A stretch of DNA of 64,000 nucleotides, taken from the NCBI GenBank assembly GCA_036652035.1, contig JAVVWR010000005.1:1-64000 (forward strand), given 5' to 3'. Positions 1 through 10,491 of this stretch are shown one piece after another. The position numbers were made by a program, and so were the translations under genes. The notes beneath the pieces are model-generated. The model made no database searches, was not told the origin of the DNA, and saw only the letters and a list, made by a program, of their open reading frames with translations. This DNA comes from JAEZVV01 sp036652035 (GTDB lineage Bacteria; Pseudomonadota; Gammaproteobacteria; Burkholderiales; Burkholderiaceae_F). The stretch's first letter is position 1. Each line of letters starts with the position of its first letter.

Positions 1-417
1 CCGCGCGTTCTTTCCCGCCGCCAGCGAATTGCTCGACGAGGCCATGCCGGCGCTCGCCCGCTGGTAGACACCTTGCAGGATCGCGGCGATGCGAACGAGC
101 TTGTAGGCGAGGTAGAAGTTCCAGTTCGCAATCGCACTGCGGCCGCCGCGGATCTCGCGCAGCTCGCCCCAATGTTCGGGCACCACATCGATTCCGCTGG
201 CAGCAAGGGCCAGGGCAGCCGTGGTCCAAGTGCGAGTCAACCCGCTGGTGATGACACGGTCGCGCGGCTGGCCGGTGAGAAGCTGGCCAGCCGCGCGAGC
301 TTGCGCCTCGCCAGCGGTGGTCAGCGGCACTTCGTCGGGCGAATGGGAGCGTCCATGCGCGTCGAAATCATTGACAGCGCCGTGGCGCATCAACAATAGG
401 CGTCGGCGGGGCTTCAT
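1..417 (-). CDS. Histidine phosphatase family protein (phosphoglycerate-mutase fold), 3' end outside window
   Basis: Reading the minus strand from an ATG at 417-415 gives 139 codons without a stop to the window edge, so the gene is C-terminally truncated by the window. The N-terminus reads MKPRRRLLLMRHGAV: the Arg-His-Gly triad is the catalytic phospho-histidine motif of the histidine phosphatase superfamily. It is followed by PLTTAGEAQARAAG (the usual 'L-T-x-x-G-x-x-Q-A' helix), VITSGLTRTWTTA (second conserved Arg/Ser loop) and ELREIRGG around residue 90, which matches the conserved 'E-x-x-x-G' region. Soluble, cytoplasmic phosphomonoesterase expected; the substrate cannot be told. It is transcribed away from the FimV-like gene, sharing a 169-bp intergenic region. 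No strong Shine-Dalgarno sequence is visible upstream of the ATG. Confidence 0.8.
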   Translation of the reverse strand, partial: MKPRRRLLLMRHGAVNDFDAHGRSHSPDEVPLTTAGEAQARAAGQLLTGQPRDRVITSGLTRTWTTAALALAASGIDVVPEHWGELREIRGGRSAIANWNFYLAYKLVRIAAILQGVYQRASAGMASSSNSLAAGKNAR

Positions 418-581
418 TGGCGACTCAGTTTGAGTCTATTTAGTGCACACTTCAGGTATCCCTCATGAAGTGTAGGCCGAAGGGATGGTCCCAGTTCAAG
501 TGAACGATTGGGCGGCGCTTTGCCGCGCAGGGCCATCGAGCAAACCGCTTCCTTGGTGCCTTGGCGACTCGGTTTTGACTC
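417..581. promoter_or_regulatory. Divergent intergenic region with inverted and direct repeats
   Basis: Between the phosphatase gene and the FimV-like gene lie: an 8-bp inverted repeat ACACTTCA (447-454) / TGAAGTGT (466-473) with an 11-nt spacer; a 6-bp inverted repeat GACTCA (422-427) / TGAGTC (431-436) with a 3-nt spacer; and an imperfect direct repeat, TTGGCGACTCAGTTTGAGTC at 417-436 and a near copy at 561-581. The repeats sit just upstream of each start codon, which fits operators for divergent promoters, but no -35/-10 pair is convincing and the role is inference. Confidence 0.35.
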
Positions 582-586
582 TTACC

Positions 587-2559
587 ATGAACGCTTTTCT
601 TTCTTCCCATCCTCCCGGTGGCTTGCGCACCTCCGTCATGCTCATCGCGCTGGCGTTGGCTTGTCTGGCACCCGCGGCGCAGGCGATGCGAATCGGCGCC
701 GCCGAGGTCCGCAGCTCGCTCGGGCAAACGCTGGATCTTGTCGTGCCGATTTCGGTCGCAGGCGATCCCTCGTTTCAGACCGACTGCGTGCGCGTGTTGC
801 GTGATTCAAGCTACGACGGCATTCCAGGACCCGGCACGACCCAATGGGTGGTCGAGCCGCGCGGTGCGGACTATGTGCTGCGGATTCGCACCGCTCACCC
901 GATCTTTGAGCCCGCGATCAAGGTCGCGCTCGAGATCGGTTGCGCGCAGCGCTTGCGACGCGAGTTTGTGCTTCTGATCGACCCGCCGCTGGCGCGCGAT
1001 GGCGGTGGCGCCCGCACGCTGGCGGGGGCCCCGATCGAGTTGCCGCTGGTGCTTGGCGAGCCTGTGGTCACGAGTGTCCGCGGCGAGCCCTTGCGCATGA
1101 AAGTGCCGGTGGGCGGCCGTGACGCCGCTGGGCTCGATGCGGCTTGCGTGGCAGTCACCACCAACCCGGGCGGGGCGGCGACCTCGCTCTTGCGGCGCAG
1201 CGGCAATGCCACCGCGGTGCTGATCTCCACTGCCGCCGCCGTCGAGCAGGCGCGGATTGGCGTGAGCGTTCAGGCCGGTTGCAGCCAGCCGGTGGTGCGC
1301 GATTACAACCTGCTGCTGGCGGCGCCGGAACTGGCCCAAGCGGGGGTTGGCAGCTCGCTTGCCGCAGCGCCCCCGGTTGTCACTTCGCCTCGCAAACGGA
1401 CCAAGCCGCGCGCGCAACCCGTTGCAGCCGCGGCCGCGCCGCGGTCGTTGACGCCGACCGCCGAGGCGGGCGGGGCGCCTGCCAAGTCGGTCGTGGCCGA
1501 AGCGCGTCCGGCGCGTTCGGCCGGGGGCGATCGCCTGGTGCTCGCCGAGCCCGAGGCGCCGGTGGTGGCGCGCCCCGACGCGGCTGTGGCGGCCGACTTG
1601 AGCGAGCGAGAGCAGGCGATCAATGCCCAGCTGGAGACTTTAGCCAAGGAAATGGCGCAGCTTCGCATCGACCTTGCTGCCGCCCAGGCGCGCAACCTTG
1701 AGTTGATGACACTGCAGCAGGCCGCGGCCGCGCCAGCAGGCGCGCCGAGCTATGCATGGATCTTTGCCGCGCTCGCGGCGAGCGCCTTGGGCCTGGGTCT
1801 TTTACTGGCGTGGCGCAGCCGCAAGCCGCTGGCAGGCGGTTGGGCCGACGATCAGGCGCCAGCCATGGGCCCGGCTACCCGGCTCGGCGTAGCCCATGCC
1901 ACGCTGCCGCCCGTTTCCGTTTCCGTTCCTGTCCGCGTCGCTGTGCCGGCACCAGCTTCCGTGGTGCGCGCCGCGCCCGTTGCGCCCGTGAGCCGAATCG
2001 GGGAGACCGAAACGCGTAGACCCCAAGGCCACGCGATTCACGTCACCGAATTTGCCAATACCGGGCAGTTGATCGNNNNNNNNNNNNNNNNNNNNNNNNN
2101 NNNNNNNNNNNNNNNNNNNNNNNNNNNNNNNNNNNNNNNNNNNNNNNNNNNNNNNNNNNNNNNNNNNNNNNNNNNCCCCAAGGCCACGCGATTCACGTCA
2201 CCGAATTTGCCAATACCGGGCAGTTGATCGCGGATCTCTACTCCGACTATCTGGTCGCGCCCAGCCCGGCTCGTGTGCCGCCGCCGGGCCCGATCGAGGC
2301 GGAGACGCCGGCAGTGGATATCGATCTCGGTGGAAGCCATGAACTGGCGTCACTGACCAAGACCCAGCTGGCGGTGGATCTTGACCTTGGCACTCAGCTG
2401 CAGCCAACCCAGGTGATGGACGATTGGGAGTCGGCGCTGTTCGATCCGCTTAAAGCCAAGACTGCGAGCGCAGCGGCGGAGGGCGCACTGACGCCGCTCA
2501 ACTTCGAACTGAAGTTTGATCTGCCGCGCCCACCGCCTGCGACCGGCACCAAAGCTTAA
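587..2559 (+). CDS. FimV-like peptidoglycan/pilus-associated membrane protein, interrupted by assembly gap
   Basis: Start ATG 587 gives a signal-like N-terminus (hydrophobic run then AAQA). Residues after it match the FimV N-terminal domain: 'EVRSSLGQTLDL', then 'HPIFEPAIKVALEIGC' and 'FVLLIDPP', the signature end of that domain. A degenerate second copy follows (to about residue 250), then an Ala/Pro-rich linker, a short coiled coil (SEREQAINAQLETLAKEM...), one transmembrane helix and a cytoplasmic tail. FimV proteins tie type IV pilus assembly and polar localisation to peptidoglycan. The frame before the gap and after it differ only because of a 55-bp duplication plus 100 N; removing 155 nt restores one 605-aa frame ending at TAA 2557-2559. 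The FimV C-terminal TPR domain is not evident and the protein is shorter than the 900+ residues usual in Pseudomonas, so the role is tentative. Confidence 0.65.
2021..2230. repeat. Exact 55-bp direct duplication flanking the N gap
   Basis: Positions 2021-2075 and 2176-2230 are identical over 55 bases, one directly before and one directly after the run of N. This is the pattern left when two contigs sharing a terminal k-mer are scaffolded without merging; 55 is a commonly used assembly k-mer. Collapsing it restores the reading frame of the FimV-like gene, so it is very likely an artefact and not a biological repeat. Confidence 0.9.
2076..2175. other. Assembly gap (100 N)
   Basis: Run of exactly 100 undetermined bases, a default scaffold gap size. 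The true gap size is probably zero or negative (see the flanking duplication), although an unresolved coding repeat in the Ala/Pro/Val-rich part of the FimV-like gene cannot be excluded. Confidence 0.97.
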
Positions 2560-2560
2560 G

Positions 2561-2594
2561 AAAAAGGCCGGGTCATTCGCGACCCGGCCTTTTT
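2561..2594. terminator. Bidirectional intrinsic terminator between FimV-like gene and yheS
   Basis: Near-perfect palindrome: AAAAAGGCCGGGTC, loop ATTCGC, then GACCCGGCCTTTTT. It starts 2 nt after the stop codon of the plus-strand gene, and the A tract on the other side makes it work equally for the converging minus-strand yheS, which ends at 2625. Confidence 0.9.
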
Positions 2595-2624
2595 ACCGTT
2601 CAAGGCCGCCCTGAACGATCGGTC

Positions 2625-4526
<1,902 letters not shown>

Positions 4527-5420
4527 TTAGGGCAACTCTTCCTGACGGGCCAAGAACACCATGTCGTCGCCGGCGCTGGTGGTGAGCCACGTGAGAGGGA
4601 TGTCGGAGAACGCGGCATCGGTCTGCGGGCGGCCGTCACCGACCTCGACCACCAGGACGCCATCGCGCTTCAAGTAGGCGCGCGACTGACGCATGATCCG
4701 GCGCACCAGGTCGAGACCGTCGTCGCCGCCGGCGAGCGCCAGGCTGGGCTCGTGGCGGTATTCGCGCGGCAGGGTTGCCATCGACTCGGCCGTCACGTAC
4801 GGCGGGTTCGAGATGATGATGTCGTAGCGCTTGGGCGGCAGGCTGTTGAAGAGGTCGGACTCGACCAGATTGACGCGCTCGCCAAAGCCGTAGTCGTCGA
4901 CGTTGATGCGGGCCACGGCCAGCGCGTCCTTGCTGATGTCGACCGCGTCGACCTGGGCGTTGGGGAAAAAGTCCGCCGCCATGATCGCCAGACAACCTGA
5001 GCCGGTGCACAGGTCGAGCACGTTGGTCACGGCGAGCGGGTCGGCAATCCAGGGTTCGAGCCAGGTCTTGAGCAGTTCGCCGATAAAGGAGCGCGGAATC
5101 AGAACGCGCTCATCGACATAGAACTTGTAGCCCATCAGCCACGACTCGCGCAGCAGGTAGGCGGCCGGAACGCGCTGCTTGACGCGGCGGTCGATGATCT
5201 GCAGCAAGGTGTTGATCTCGGCGTGCGTGAGGTAGGCGTCGAGAAAGATTTCGAGCCGCTCGAGCGGCAGGTTGAGCGTGCGCATCACGATGAAGGCGGC
5301 TTCATCGAAAGCGTCAGGCGAACCGTGACCGAAGGAGAGTTTGGCTTCGTTAAAGTGCGTGGTGGCGTAGCGCAGCACGTCGCGCAGGGTGCGCAGATTG
5401 GCTTGGGCGTCGATCGACAT
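4527..5420 (-). CDS. prmB: 50S ribosomal protein L3 N5-glutamine methyltransferase
   Basis: 297 aa class I SAM-dependent methyltransferase. SAM motif DLCTGSGC at 136-143 and the catalytic NPPY at 205-208, which binds the glutamine amide of the substrate. The N-terminal helical region (residues 1-110, with RVPAAYLLRESWLMG and VLIPRSFIGELL) is the PrmB/PrmC substrate domain; 'IPRSFIGEL' is typical of PrmB, whereas PrmC usually has 'IPRPETE'. It methylates Gln150 of L3 during 50S assembly in E. coli. ATG start; the gene lies 6 nt downstream of dapE and abuts yheS, consistent with one minus-strand operon. Confidence 0.92.
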   Translation of the reverse strand: MSIDAQANLRTLRDVLRYATTHFNEAKLSFGHGSPDAFDEAAFIVMRTLNLPLERLEIFLDAYLTHAEINTLLQIIDRRVKQRVPAAYLLRESWLMGYKFYVDERVLIPRSFIGELLKTWLEPWIADPLAVTNVLDLCTGSGCLAIMAADFFPNAQVDAVDISKDALAVARINVDDYGFGERVNLVESDLFNSLPPKRYDIIISNPPYVTAESMATLPREYRHEPSLALAGGDDGLDLVRRIMRQSRAYLKRDGVLVVEVGDGRPQTDAAFSDIPLTWLTTSAGDDMVFLARQEELP

Positions 5421-5426
5421 GATGAT

Positions 5427-6554
5427 TTATCTCAGCAGGAGTTCGAGGGTGCGGCGGTAGACGTCCTTGAGCGGTTCAAGGTCGGCGACGAGGATGTTTT
5501 CGTTGATCTGGTGGATGGTGGCGTTGGAGGGGCCGAATTCGATCACCTGCGGACACCAGGTCGCGATAAAGCGGCCGTCGGAAGTGCCACCGGTGGTTGA
5601 GAGTTCGGGCCGGATGCCAACCGTGGCGGCCATCGCGTCGGCCAGGGCGTGCGAGAGCTCGCCCGGCGGGGTCAGGAAGGGGCGGGCGCCGATCGTCCAG
5701 GCCACCGAGAAATCAAGCCCGTGGCGAGTCAGGAGGGCTTCGATCCGCTCGATCAGACCCTCGGCGGTCGAGGCCGGCGCAAAGCGCAGGTTGAAATCGA
5801 TCACACAAGTGCCGGGAACGACGTTGGTCGCGCCCGTGCCGGCGTGGACGTTCGAGATCTGGAAGGTGGTGGCCGGGAAGAACTCGTCACCCGCGTCCCA
5901 CTCGGTGGCGGCCAGTTCGGCGATTGCCGGGGCAGCCTCGTGCACCGGGTTGCGGGCGAGCTGCGGGTAGGCGACGTGGCCCTGGATGCCACGCACCGTG
6001 AGCTTGCCCGAGAGTGAGCCGCGGCGGCCGTTCTTGATCGTGTCGCCGAGCTGGGCGACCGAGGTCGGCTCGCCGACCACGCAGTAATCGATCCTCTCGT
6101 CGCGCGCGCGCAAAGCCTCGACCACCAGAGTCGTGCCGTGGGTGGCGGGGCCTTCCTCGTCGGAAGTGAGCAGTAGCGCGATCGAGCCGCGGTGATCGGG
6201 GTGGGCGCGGACGAATTCTTCGGCCGCCACGGTGAAGGCGGCGAGCGAGCTCTTCATGTCCGAGGCGCCGCGGCCATAGAGGCGGCCGTCGCGGATCGTC
6301 GGCTCAAAGGGCGGCGAATCCCAGGCCTCCAGCGGCCCGGTCGGCACGACATCGGTGTGGCCGGCAAAAACGAAGACCGGCGCCGCGGCGCCGCGGCGCA
6401 GCCACAGATTGGTGGTGCCGCCAGCGGCGATGGTTTCGGCGATAAATCCCAGCGGCGCGAGGCGATCGGCGATCAGGGTCGCGCAGCCGGCGTCCTCGGG
6501 CGTGACCGAGGCGCGGGAAATCAATTCTCGAGTGAAATCCAGAGTGGGGTTCAT
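5427..6554 (-). CDS. dapE: Succinyl-diaminopimelate desuccinylase
   Basis: 375 aa, the normal size for DapE (M20 metallopeptidase family). Di-zinc ligands and catalytic residues are recognisable: AGHTDVVPTG with His66 and Asp68, GRGASDMKSS with bridging Asp99, SDEEGPATHGT with Glu133 (general base) and Glu134. Hydrolyses N-succinyl-LL-diaminopimelate to LL-DAP, the late step of lysine and peptidoglycan precursor synthesis. Follows dapC, dapD and pilU in the same orientation, so three succinylase-branch genes are clustered here. Confidence 0.96.
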   Translation of the reverse strand: MNPTLDFTRELISRASVTPEDAGCATLIADRLAPLGFIAETIAAGGTTNLWLRRGAAAPVFVFAGHTDVVPTGPLEAWDSPPFEPTIRDGRLYGRGASDMKSSLAAFTVAAEEFVRAHPDHRGSIALLLTSDEEGPATHGTTLVVEALRARDERIDYCVVGEPTSVAQLGDTIKNGRRGSLSGKLTVRGIQGHVAYPQLARNPVHEAAPAIAELAATEWDAGDEFFPATTFQISNVHAGTGATNVVPGTCVIDFNLRFAPASTAEGLIERIEALLTRHGLDFSVAWTIGARPFLTPPGELSHALADAMAATVGIRPELSTTGGTSDGRFIATWCPQVIEFGPSNATIHQINENILVADLEPLKDVYRRTLELLLR

Positions 6555-6660
6555 GGCGCAGGCAATAGGCGCGCGACGGCCAAAGGCCGTGATCGAACGC
6601 GTGGGGATGCCCCCGATTCTAACGGGCGCGCCCGCTCGGGCTCGCCCGGAGATTCCCCGC

Positions 6661-7797
6661 TCAGATCGTCAGGGTGAATTCGGTGAACGAAGCCGAGTCG
6701 GGCACGGGTTCACCCGGGTGGCCCTGCTTGGTCTGGGGCTTGCCGGCGTTGTTGATGAACCACAGCAGGTTGTTCTGCGAATCGGCCGCTGCCAAGGCAT
6801 CGTCGCGGGTGACGAGTTCGGCCTGGATCAAGCCATAGAGGCTTTGTTCGTAGGAAGAGCTTTCCGGTGCGAGGCTGTGCTCGAGCGCTTCCTTGATCGA
6901 TTGCACATCGCCGCACTCGATCAGGTCGGCGATGTGGCGGTTGTTGATCAGGACTTCGACCGCGGGCACCCGGCCGCCCTTTCTGGCGCGTACCAGGCGC
7001 TGCGAGATGATCGCCTTCAAGGCCACCGACAAATCCTGGAACAGCGCCTGACGGGTCTCGGGCGGGTAGAAGCTGATCACCCGGTTGAGGGTGTGGGCGG
7101 CGTTGGTCGCGTGCAGGGTGGCGACCACCAGATGGCCCGACATTGCGTAAGAGATCGCCGCGGTCATGGTTTCGCGGTCGCGGATCTCGCCGATGAAAAT
7201 CATGTCGGGCGCCTGACGCATCGCGTTTTTCAGGGCCGCGTGCAGGGTCTGGGCATCGGTGCCGATCTCGCGCTGGTTGATGATCGAACGTTTGTTGCGG
7301 AACAGGAACTCGATCGGGTCCTCGAAGGTCAGCACGTGACCGGTGAGCAGCTCGTTGCGGTGATCGATCATCGAGGCGATGGTGGTCGATTTGCCGCTGC
7401 CGGCCGAACCCACCACCAGAATCAGGCCACGCTTTTCCATGATGAGGTCTTTCATGACCTCGGGCAGCGCGAGCGAGTCGAGCTTGGGAACGTCGTACGG
7501 GATAAAGCGGATCACGGCCGAGATCGAGCCGCGCTGCTTGAAGGCCGAGAGCCGGAAGCTGCCCACGCCCGCGACCGGCAGCGCCAGGTTGAGCTCGCCC
7601 GTGGTCTCGAGCGTCTTGAACTCGTCGGCGCTGATGCGTTCGGCGAGCAATTGAGTGATGTCCGATGGTGCGAGCCGCTCCTGGCTGATCGGCACCGCCA
7701 CGCCGTTGATCTTGATCGTGATGGGCGAGCCGACCGCCAGAAAGAGGTCGGACACCTTCTTTTCGGCCATCAAGGAAAAAAGGCGATCAAGCGACAT
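6661..7797 (-). CDS. pilU: Type IV pilus twitching motility ATPase PilU (PilT family)
   Basis: 378 aa secretion-type hexameric ATPase. Walker A GSAGSGKST at 130-138, Asp box around TFEDPIEFL (157-165), Walker B MIFIGEIRD (199-207), His box ATLHA (226-230). The start is taken at ATG 7797 (MSLDRLFSLMAEKKVSDLFL), which matches the PilU N-terminus and has GGAG upstream; a longer in-frame start at 7872 lacks support. PilT-type proteins power pilus retraction; the extended C-terminus past residue 340 and the N-terminal 'SDLFL' favour PilU over PilT. No other pilus gene except the FimV-like gene is nearby. It lies between dapD and dapE, an arrangement known from some betaproteobacteria. About 105 bp separate it from dapE. 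Confidence 0.88.
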   Translation of the reverse strand: MSLDRLFSLMAEKKVSDLFLAVGSPITIKINGVAVPISQERLAPSDITQLLAERISADEFKTLETTGELNLALPVAGVGSFRLSAFKQRGSISAVIRFIPYDVPKLDSLALPEVMKDLIMEKRGLILVVGSAGSGKSTTIASMIDHRNELLTGHVLTFEDPIEFLFRNKRSIINQREIGTDAQTLHAALKNAMRQAPDMIFIGEIRDRETMTAAISYAMSGHLVVATLHATNAAHTLNRVISFYPPETRQALFQDLSVALKAIISQRLVRARKGGRVPAVEVLINNRHIADLIECGDVQSIKEALEHSLAPESSSYEQSLYGLIQAELVTRDDALAAADSQNNLLWFINNAGKPQTKQGHPGEPVPDSASFTEFTLTI

Positions 7798-7885
7798 GGG
7801 GCAAGCTCCGGCAAAAGCGGGCCAGACCCGCAGCGCTGTTAGGTTAAAACAAGCCGGCGCGATAGGTATCACGCCGGTTCGGTAT

Positions 7886-8701
7886 TCACGCGCGCAGCAG
7901 TTCGTTGATGCTGGTCTTGGCGCGAGTCTTGGCGTCGACGCGCTTGACGATTACGGCGCAGTACAGGCTGTACTTGCCATCGGCCGAGGGCAGCGAGCCG
8001 CTCACCACGACCGAGCCCGCGGGGATGCGGCCGTAGCTGACTTCGCCGCTGGCGCGGTCGTAGATCTTGGTGCTCTGGCCCAGGTAGACCCCCATGCTGA
8101 TCACCGAGTTCTCCTCGACGATCACGCCTTCGACCACTTCCGAGCGCGCACCGATGAAGCAGTTGTCCTCGATGATGGTCGGGTTGGCTTGCAGGGGCTC
8201 CAACACGCCGCCGATGCCCACGCCGCCCGAGAGGTGGACGTTCTTGCCGATCTGCGCGCACGAACCGACGGTGGCCCAGGTGTCGACCATCGTGCCTTCG
8301 TCCACGTAGGCGCCGATGTTGACGTAGCTCGGCATCAGAATCACGTTCTTGGCCAGGTAGGCGCCACGGCGGGCCACGGCGGGCGGAACCACGCGCACGC
8401 CGGTGGCGCGCATCTCGTCCTCGGACAGTTTTGAGAACTTGGTCGGCACCTTGTCGAAAAAGCCCAGCTCGCCGGCGCGCATCTCGACGTTGTCGTTCAG
8501 GCGGAACGACAGCAGCACCGCCTTTTTAAGCCACTGGTGGGTGGTCCAGGTGCCGTCGATCTTTTCGGCCACGCGCACGCGACCGGCGTTCAAGTCAGCG
8601 ATTGCGTGATTCACCGCGTCGCGCACCTCGGCCGGGGCGGCGGCGGGAGAGAGTTGGGCGCGGTCTTCCCACGCGGCTTCGATCGTCTGTTGCAGGTTCA
8701 T
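7886..8701 (-). CDS. dapD: 2,3,4,5-tetrahydropyridine-2,6-dicarboxylate N-succinyltransferase
   Basis: 271 aa, within the usual DapD length (about 274). An N-terminal helical domain (DGTWTTHQWLKKAVLLSFRL, residues around 48-68) is followed by left-handed beta-helix hexapeptide repeats from about residue 100 (for example VNIGAYVDEGTMVDTWATVG, then CAQIGKNVHLSGGVGIGG). Uses succinyl-CoA to acylate tetrahydrodipicolinate and open the ring, the committed step of the succinylase DAP pathway. Its partner steps dapC (upstream) and dapE (downstream) share the operon. Confidence 0.96.
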   Translation of the reverse strand: MNLQQTIEAAWEDRAQLSPAAAPAEVRDAVNHAIADLNAGRVRVAEKIDGTWTTHQWLKKAVLLSFRLNDNVEMRAGELGFFDKVPTKFSKLSEDEMRATGVRVVPPAVARRGAYLAKNVILMPSYVNIGAYVDEGTMVDTWATVGSCAQIGKNVHLSGGVGIGGVLEPLQANPTIIEDNCFIGARSEVVEGVIVEENSVISMGVYLGQSTKIYDRASGEVSYGRIPAGSVVVSGSLPSADGKYSLYCAVIVKRVDAKTRAKTSINELLRA

Positions 8702-8715
8702 GTCGGTCTCAGAAA

Positions 8716-9900
8716 TCAGGGCTTGAAATTGGCAATGCGTTGGGCGGCCTCGGCGACTTCAGCCGGGCTCGCGACCAAGGCGATGCGGATGCGGTTGCGG
8801 CCGGGGTTGTGGCCATCGGCCTCCCGAGCAAGAAACGATCCGGGCAAAACCGTGACCGCGCATTCGGCGTAGAGCCGGCGAGCGTAGTCAGTGTCGGCGA
8901 TCGGCGCCTTGGCCCAGAGGTAGAAGGCGGCATCGGGCATGGGCGCCTCGAGCGCGCTGGCGATCACGGGCTGCGCGGTGCGGAACTTCTCGGCGTAAAG
9001 GCGGCGGTTCTCGACCACGTGGGTTTCGTCGTTCCACGCCGCCAGGCTCGCCATCTGCACCGGCCCACCCATGGCGCAGCCGTGGTAGGTCCGAAACAGC
9101 AGGAACTGCTTAAGGATCTTGGCGTCGCCCGCGACAAAGCCCGAGCGCAGGCCGGGAACGTTGGAGCGCTTCGACAGGCTGGAAAAGACCACCAGCTTGT
9201 CGTAGTCGTCGCGGCCGAGCGCCTGCGCCGCTTCCAGAGCGCCCAGCGGCGGTTGGGTTTCGTCGAAATAAATCTCGGAATAGCACTCGTCGGCGGCGAT
9301 GACAAAGCCGTGGCGATCAGCCAGTTCGAACAGCGCCTTCCACTCGGGCAGGGTCATTACCCGTCCGGTGGGGTTGCCAGGCGAACACACGAACACCAGT
9401 TGGACCTGGTCGAGCGCGGTGGCCGAGAGCCGGCCGAAGTCCATCGCGAAGCCGTTGGCCTCGGTGGTCGGCAGAAAGACCGGCTGGGCGCCAGCGAGCA
9501 GGGCCGCGCCTTCGTAGATTTGGTAGAAGGGATTGGGGCTCACCACGCGTGCCGGGCGGCTGCGATCGACCACGGCCTGGGCGAAGGCAAAGAGCGCCTC
9601 GCGCGAGCCGGTGACCGGCAAGACCTGGGTGGCCGGATCGATTCGCTTCAAGCCGTAACGGCGAGCGAGCCAGCTGGCGATCGCCTCTCGCAGGCGCGGA
9701 TCGCCCGCGGTGGCCGGGTAGTTGGAGAGGAGCGGCAGCGCCTCGACCAGGGCGGCCTTGATGAAAGCCGGGGTCTCGTGCTTGGGTTCGCCGATCGACA
9801 GATTGATCGGCTTTACGCCGGTCGGGAGTTCGATCCCTTCGAACAGCTTGCGCAGCCGTTCGAAGGGGTAGGGCTGAAGACGCTGGAGCTCAGGGTTCAT
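8716..9900 (-). CDS. dapC: Succinyldiaminopimelate aminotransferase
   Basis: 394 aa fold-type I PLP aminotransferase. Key elements: NLSIGEPKHETP near 33-44, NYPATAGDPRLREAIASWL, SPGNPTG (173-179), ADECYSEIYF, and the PLP Schiff-base lysine in SSLSKRSNVPGLRSGF (Lys244). The ATG at 9900 (MNPELQRLQPYPFERL) is the right start; an upstream extension of the open frame overlaps queF and has no family similarity. Genomic position immediately before dapD supports DapC (N-succinyl-L,L-DAP:2-oxoglutarate aminotransferase) rather than a generic class I transaminase. Confidence 0.92.
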   Translation of the reverse strand: MNPELQRLQPYPFERLRKLFEGIELPTGVKPINLSIGEPKHETPAFIKAALVEALPLLSNYPATAGDPRLREAIASWLARRYGLKRIDPATQVLPVTGSREALFAFAQAVVDRSRPARVVSPNPFYQIYEGAALLAGAQPVFLPTTEANGFAMDFGRLSATALDQVQLVFVCSPGNPTGRVMTLPEWKALFELADRHGFVIAADECYSEIYFDETQPPLGALEAAQALGRDDYDKLVVFSSLSKRSNVPGLRSGFVAGDAKILKQFLLFRTYHGCAMGGPVQMASLAAWNDETHVVENRRLYAEKFRTAQPVIASALEAPMPDAAFYLWAKAPIADTDYARRLYAECAVTVLPGSFLAREADGHNPGRNRIRIALVASPAEVAEAAQRIANFKP

Positions 9901-9914
9901 GCGCGGTGATCGCC

Positions 9915-10361
9915 TTAGCCGCGCATGGGCTGGCCGGCCTCGAAGCTCGGCAGATCGATCGCGGGAGCCGGCTTCCAGCCGCGTTTGCGGTGCTCGGCGA
10001 CAACATTGGTGTAAATCCCGCCGCGCACCCACCACTTGGCGGTGATGCGCAGAAAGCGCGGCGACAAGGCCTTGACCAGATCGTCGAGGATCAGGTTGGT
10101 GACGGCCTCGTGGAACGCGCCTTCGTTGCGGTAGGACCACATATAGAGTTTGAGCGCCTTCAGCTCGACGTTCTTTTTGTCCGGAACGTAATCGAGTGTG
10201 ATGGTGGCGAAGTCCGGCTGCCCGGTCATGGGGCACAGGCAGGTGAACTCGGGCACCTCGATGTGGACCAGGTAATCGCGCGCGGGAGCCGGATTAGGGA
10301 AGGTCTCGAGGGTCTTGCTGGGTGCGGTGGACTTGCCGGGCTTGCTGGTGCGCGTGGCCAT
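9915..10361 (-). CDS. queF: NADPH-dependent 7-cyano-7-deazaguanine (preQ0) reductase
   Basis: 148 aa, the short (unimodular) QueF type of the tunnelling-fold superfamily. The QueF motif is present: FTCLCPMTGQPDF with catalytic Cys43 and Asp50, then LKLYMWSYRNEGAFHE with Glu80 for substrate binding. Reduces preQ0 to preQ1 in queuosine tRNA modification. The conserved ending WWVRGGIYTNV also fits. First gene of the minus-strand run, with a TATAAT element upstream at 10412-10407. Confidence 0.96.
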   Translation of the reverse strand: MATRTSKPGKSTAPSKTLETFPNPAPARDYLVHIEVPEFTCLCPMTGQPDFATITLDYVPDKKNVELKALKLYMWSYRNEGAFHEAVTNLILDDLVKALSPRFLRITAKWWVRGGIYTNVVAEHRKRGWKPAPAIDLPSFEAGQPMRG

Positions 10362-10406
10362 GGTTTTTCAGCGGCGACGCGCCGCGTGAGACAAAGAGAG
10401 GCGGTT

Positions 10407-10412
10407 ATTATA
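10407..10412 (-). promoter_or_regulatory. Candidate -10 element for queF-dap operon
   Basis: The minus strand carries an exact TATAAT here, 46 nt upstream of the queF ATG, in the AT-rich middle of the queF/smc divergent space. No TTGACA-like -35 is present at 16-18 bp. On the plus strand the overlapping TATTAT could serve smc. Supported only by consensus match. Confidence 0.45.
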
Positions 10413-10491
10413 GAAGTGTCTCTAAACCCTCCGGCCGCTCGCAGCTTGGTGCTGCGTGGCAGACCGCCGGTGCTTCCCCAGAAAATCCCAA

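Noticed and set aside
9901..10236. N-terminal extension of DapC
   Set aside because: Lies inside queF in a different frame; ATG 9900 gives the family N-terminus.
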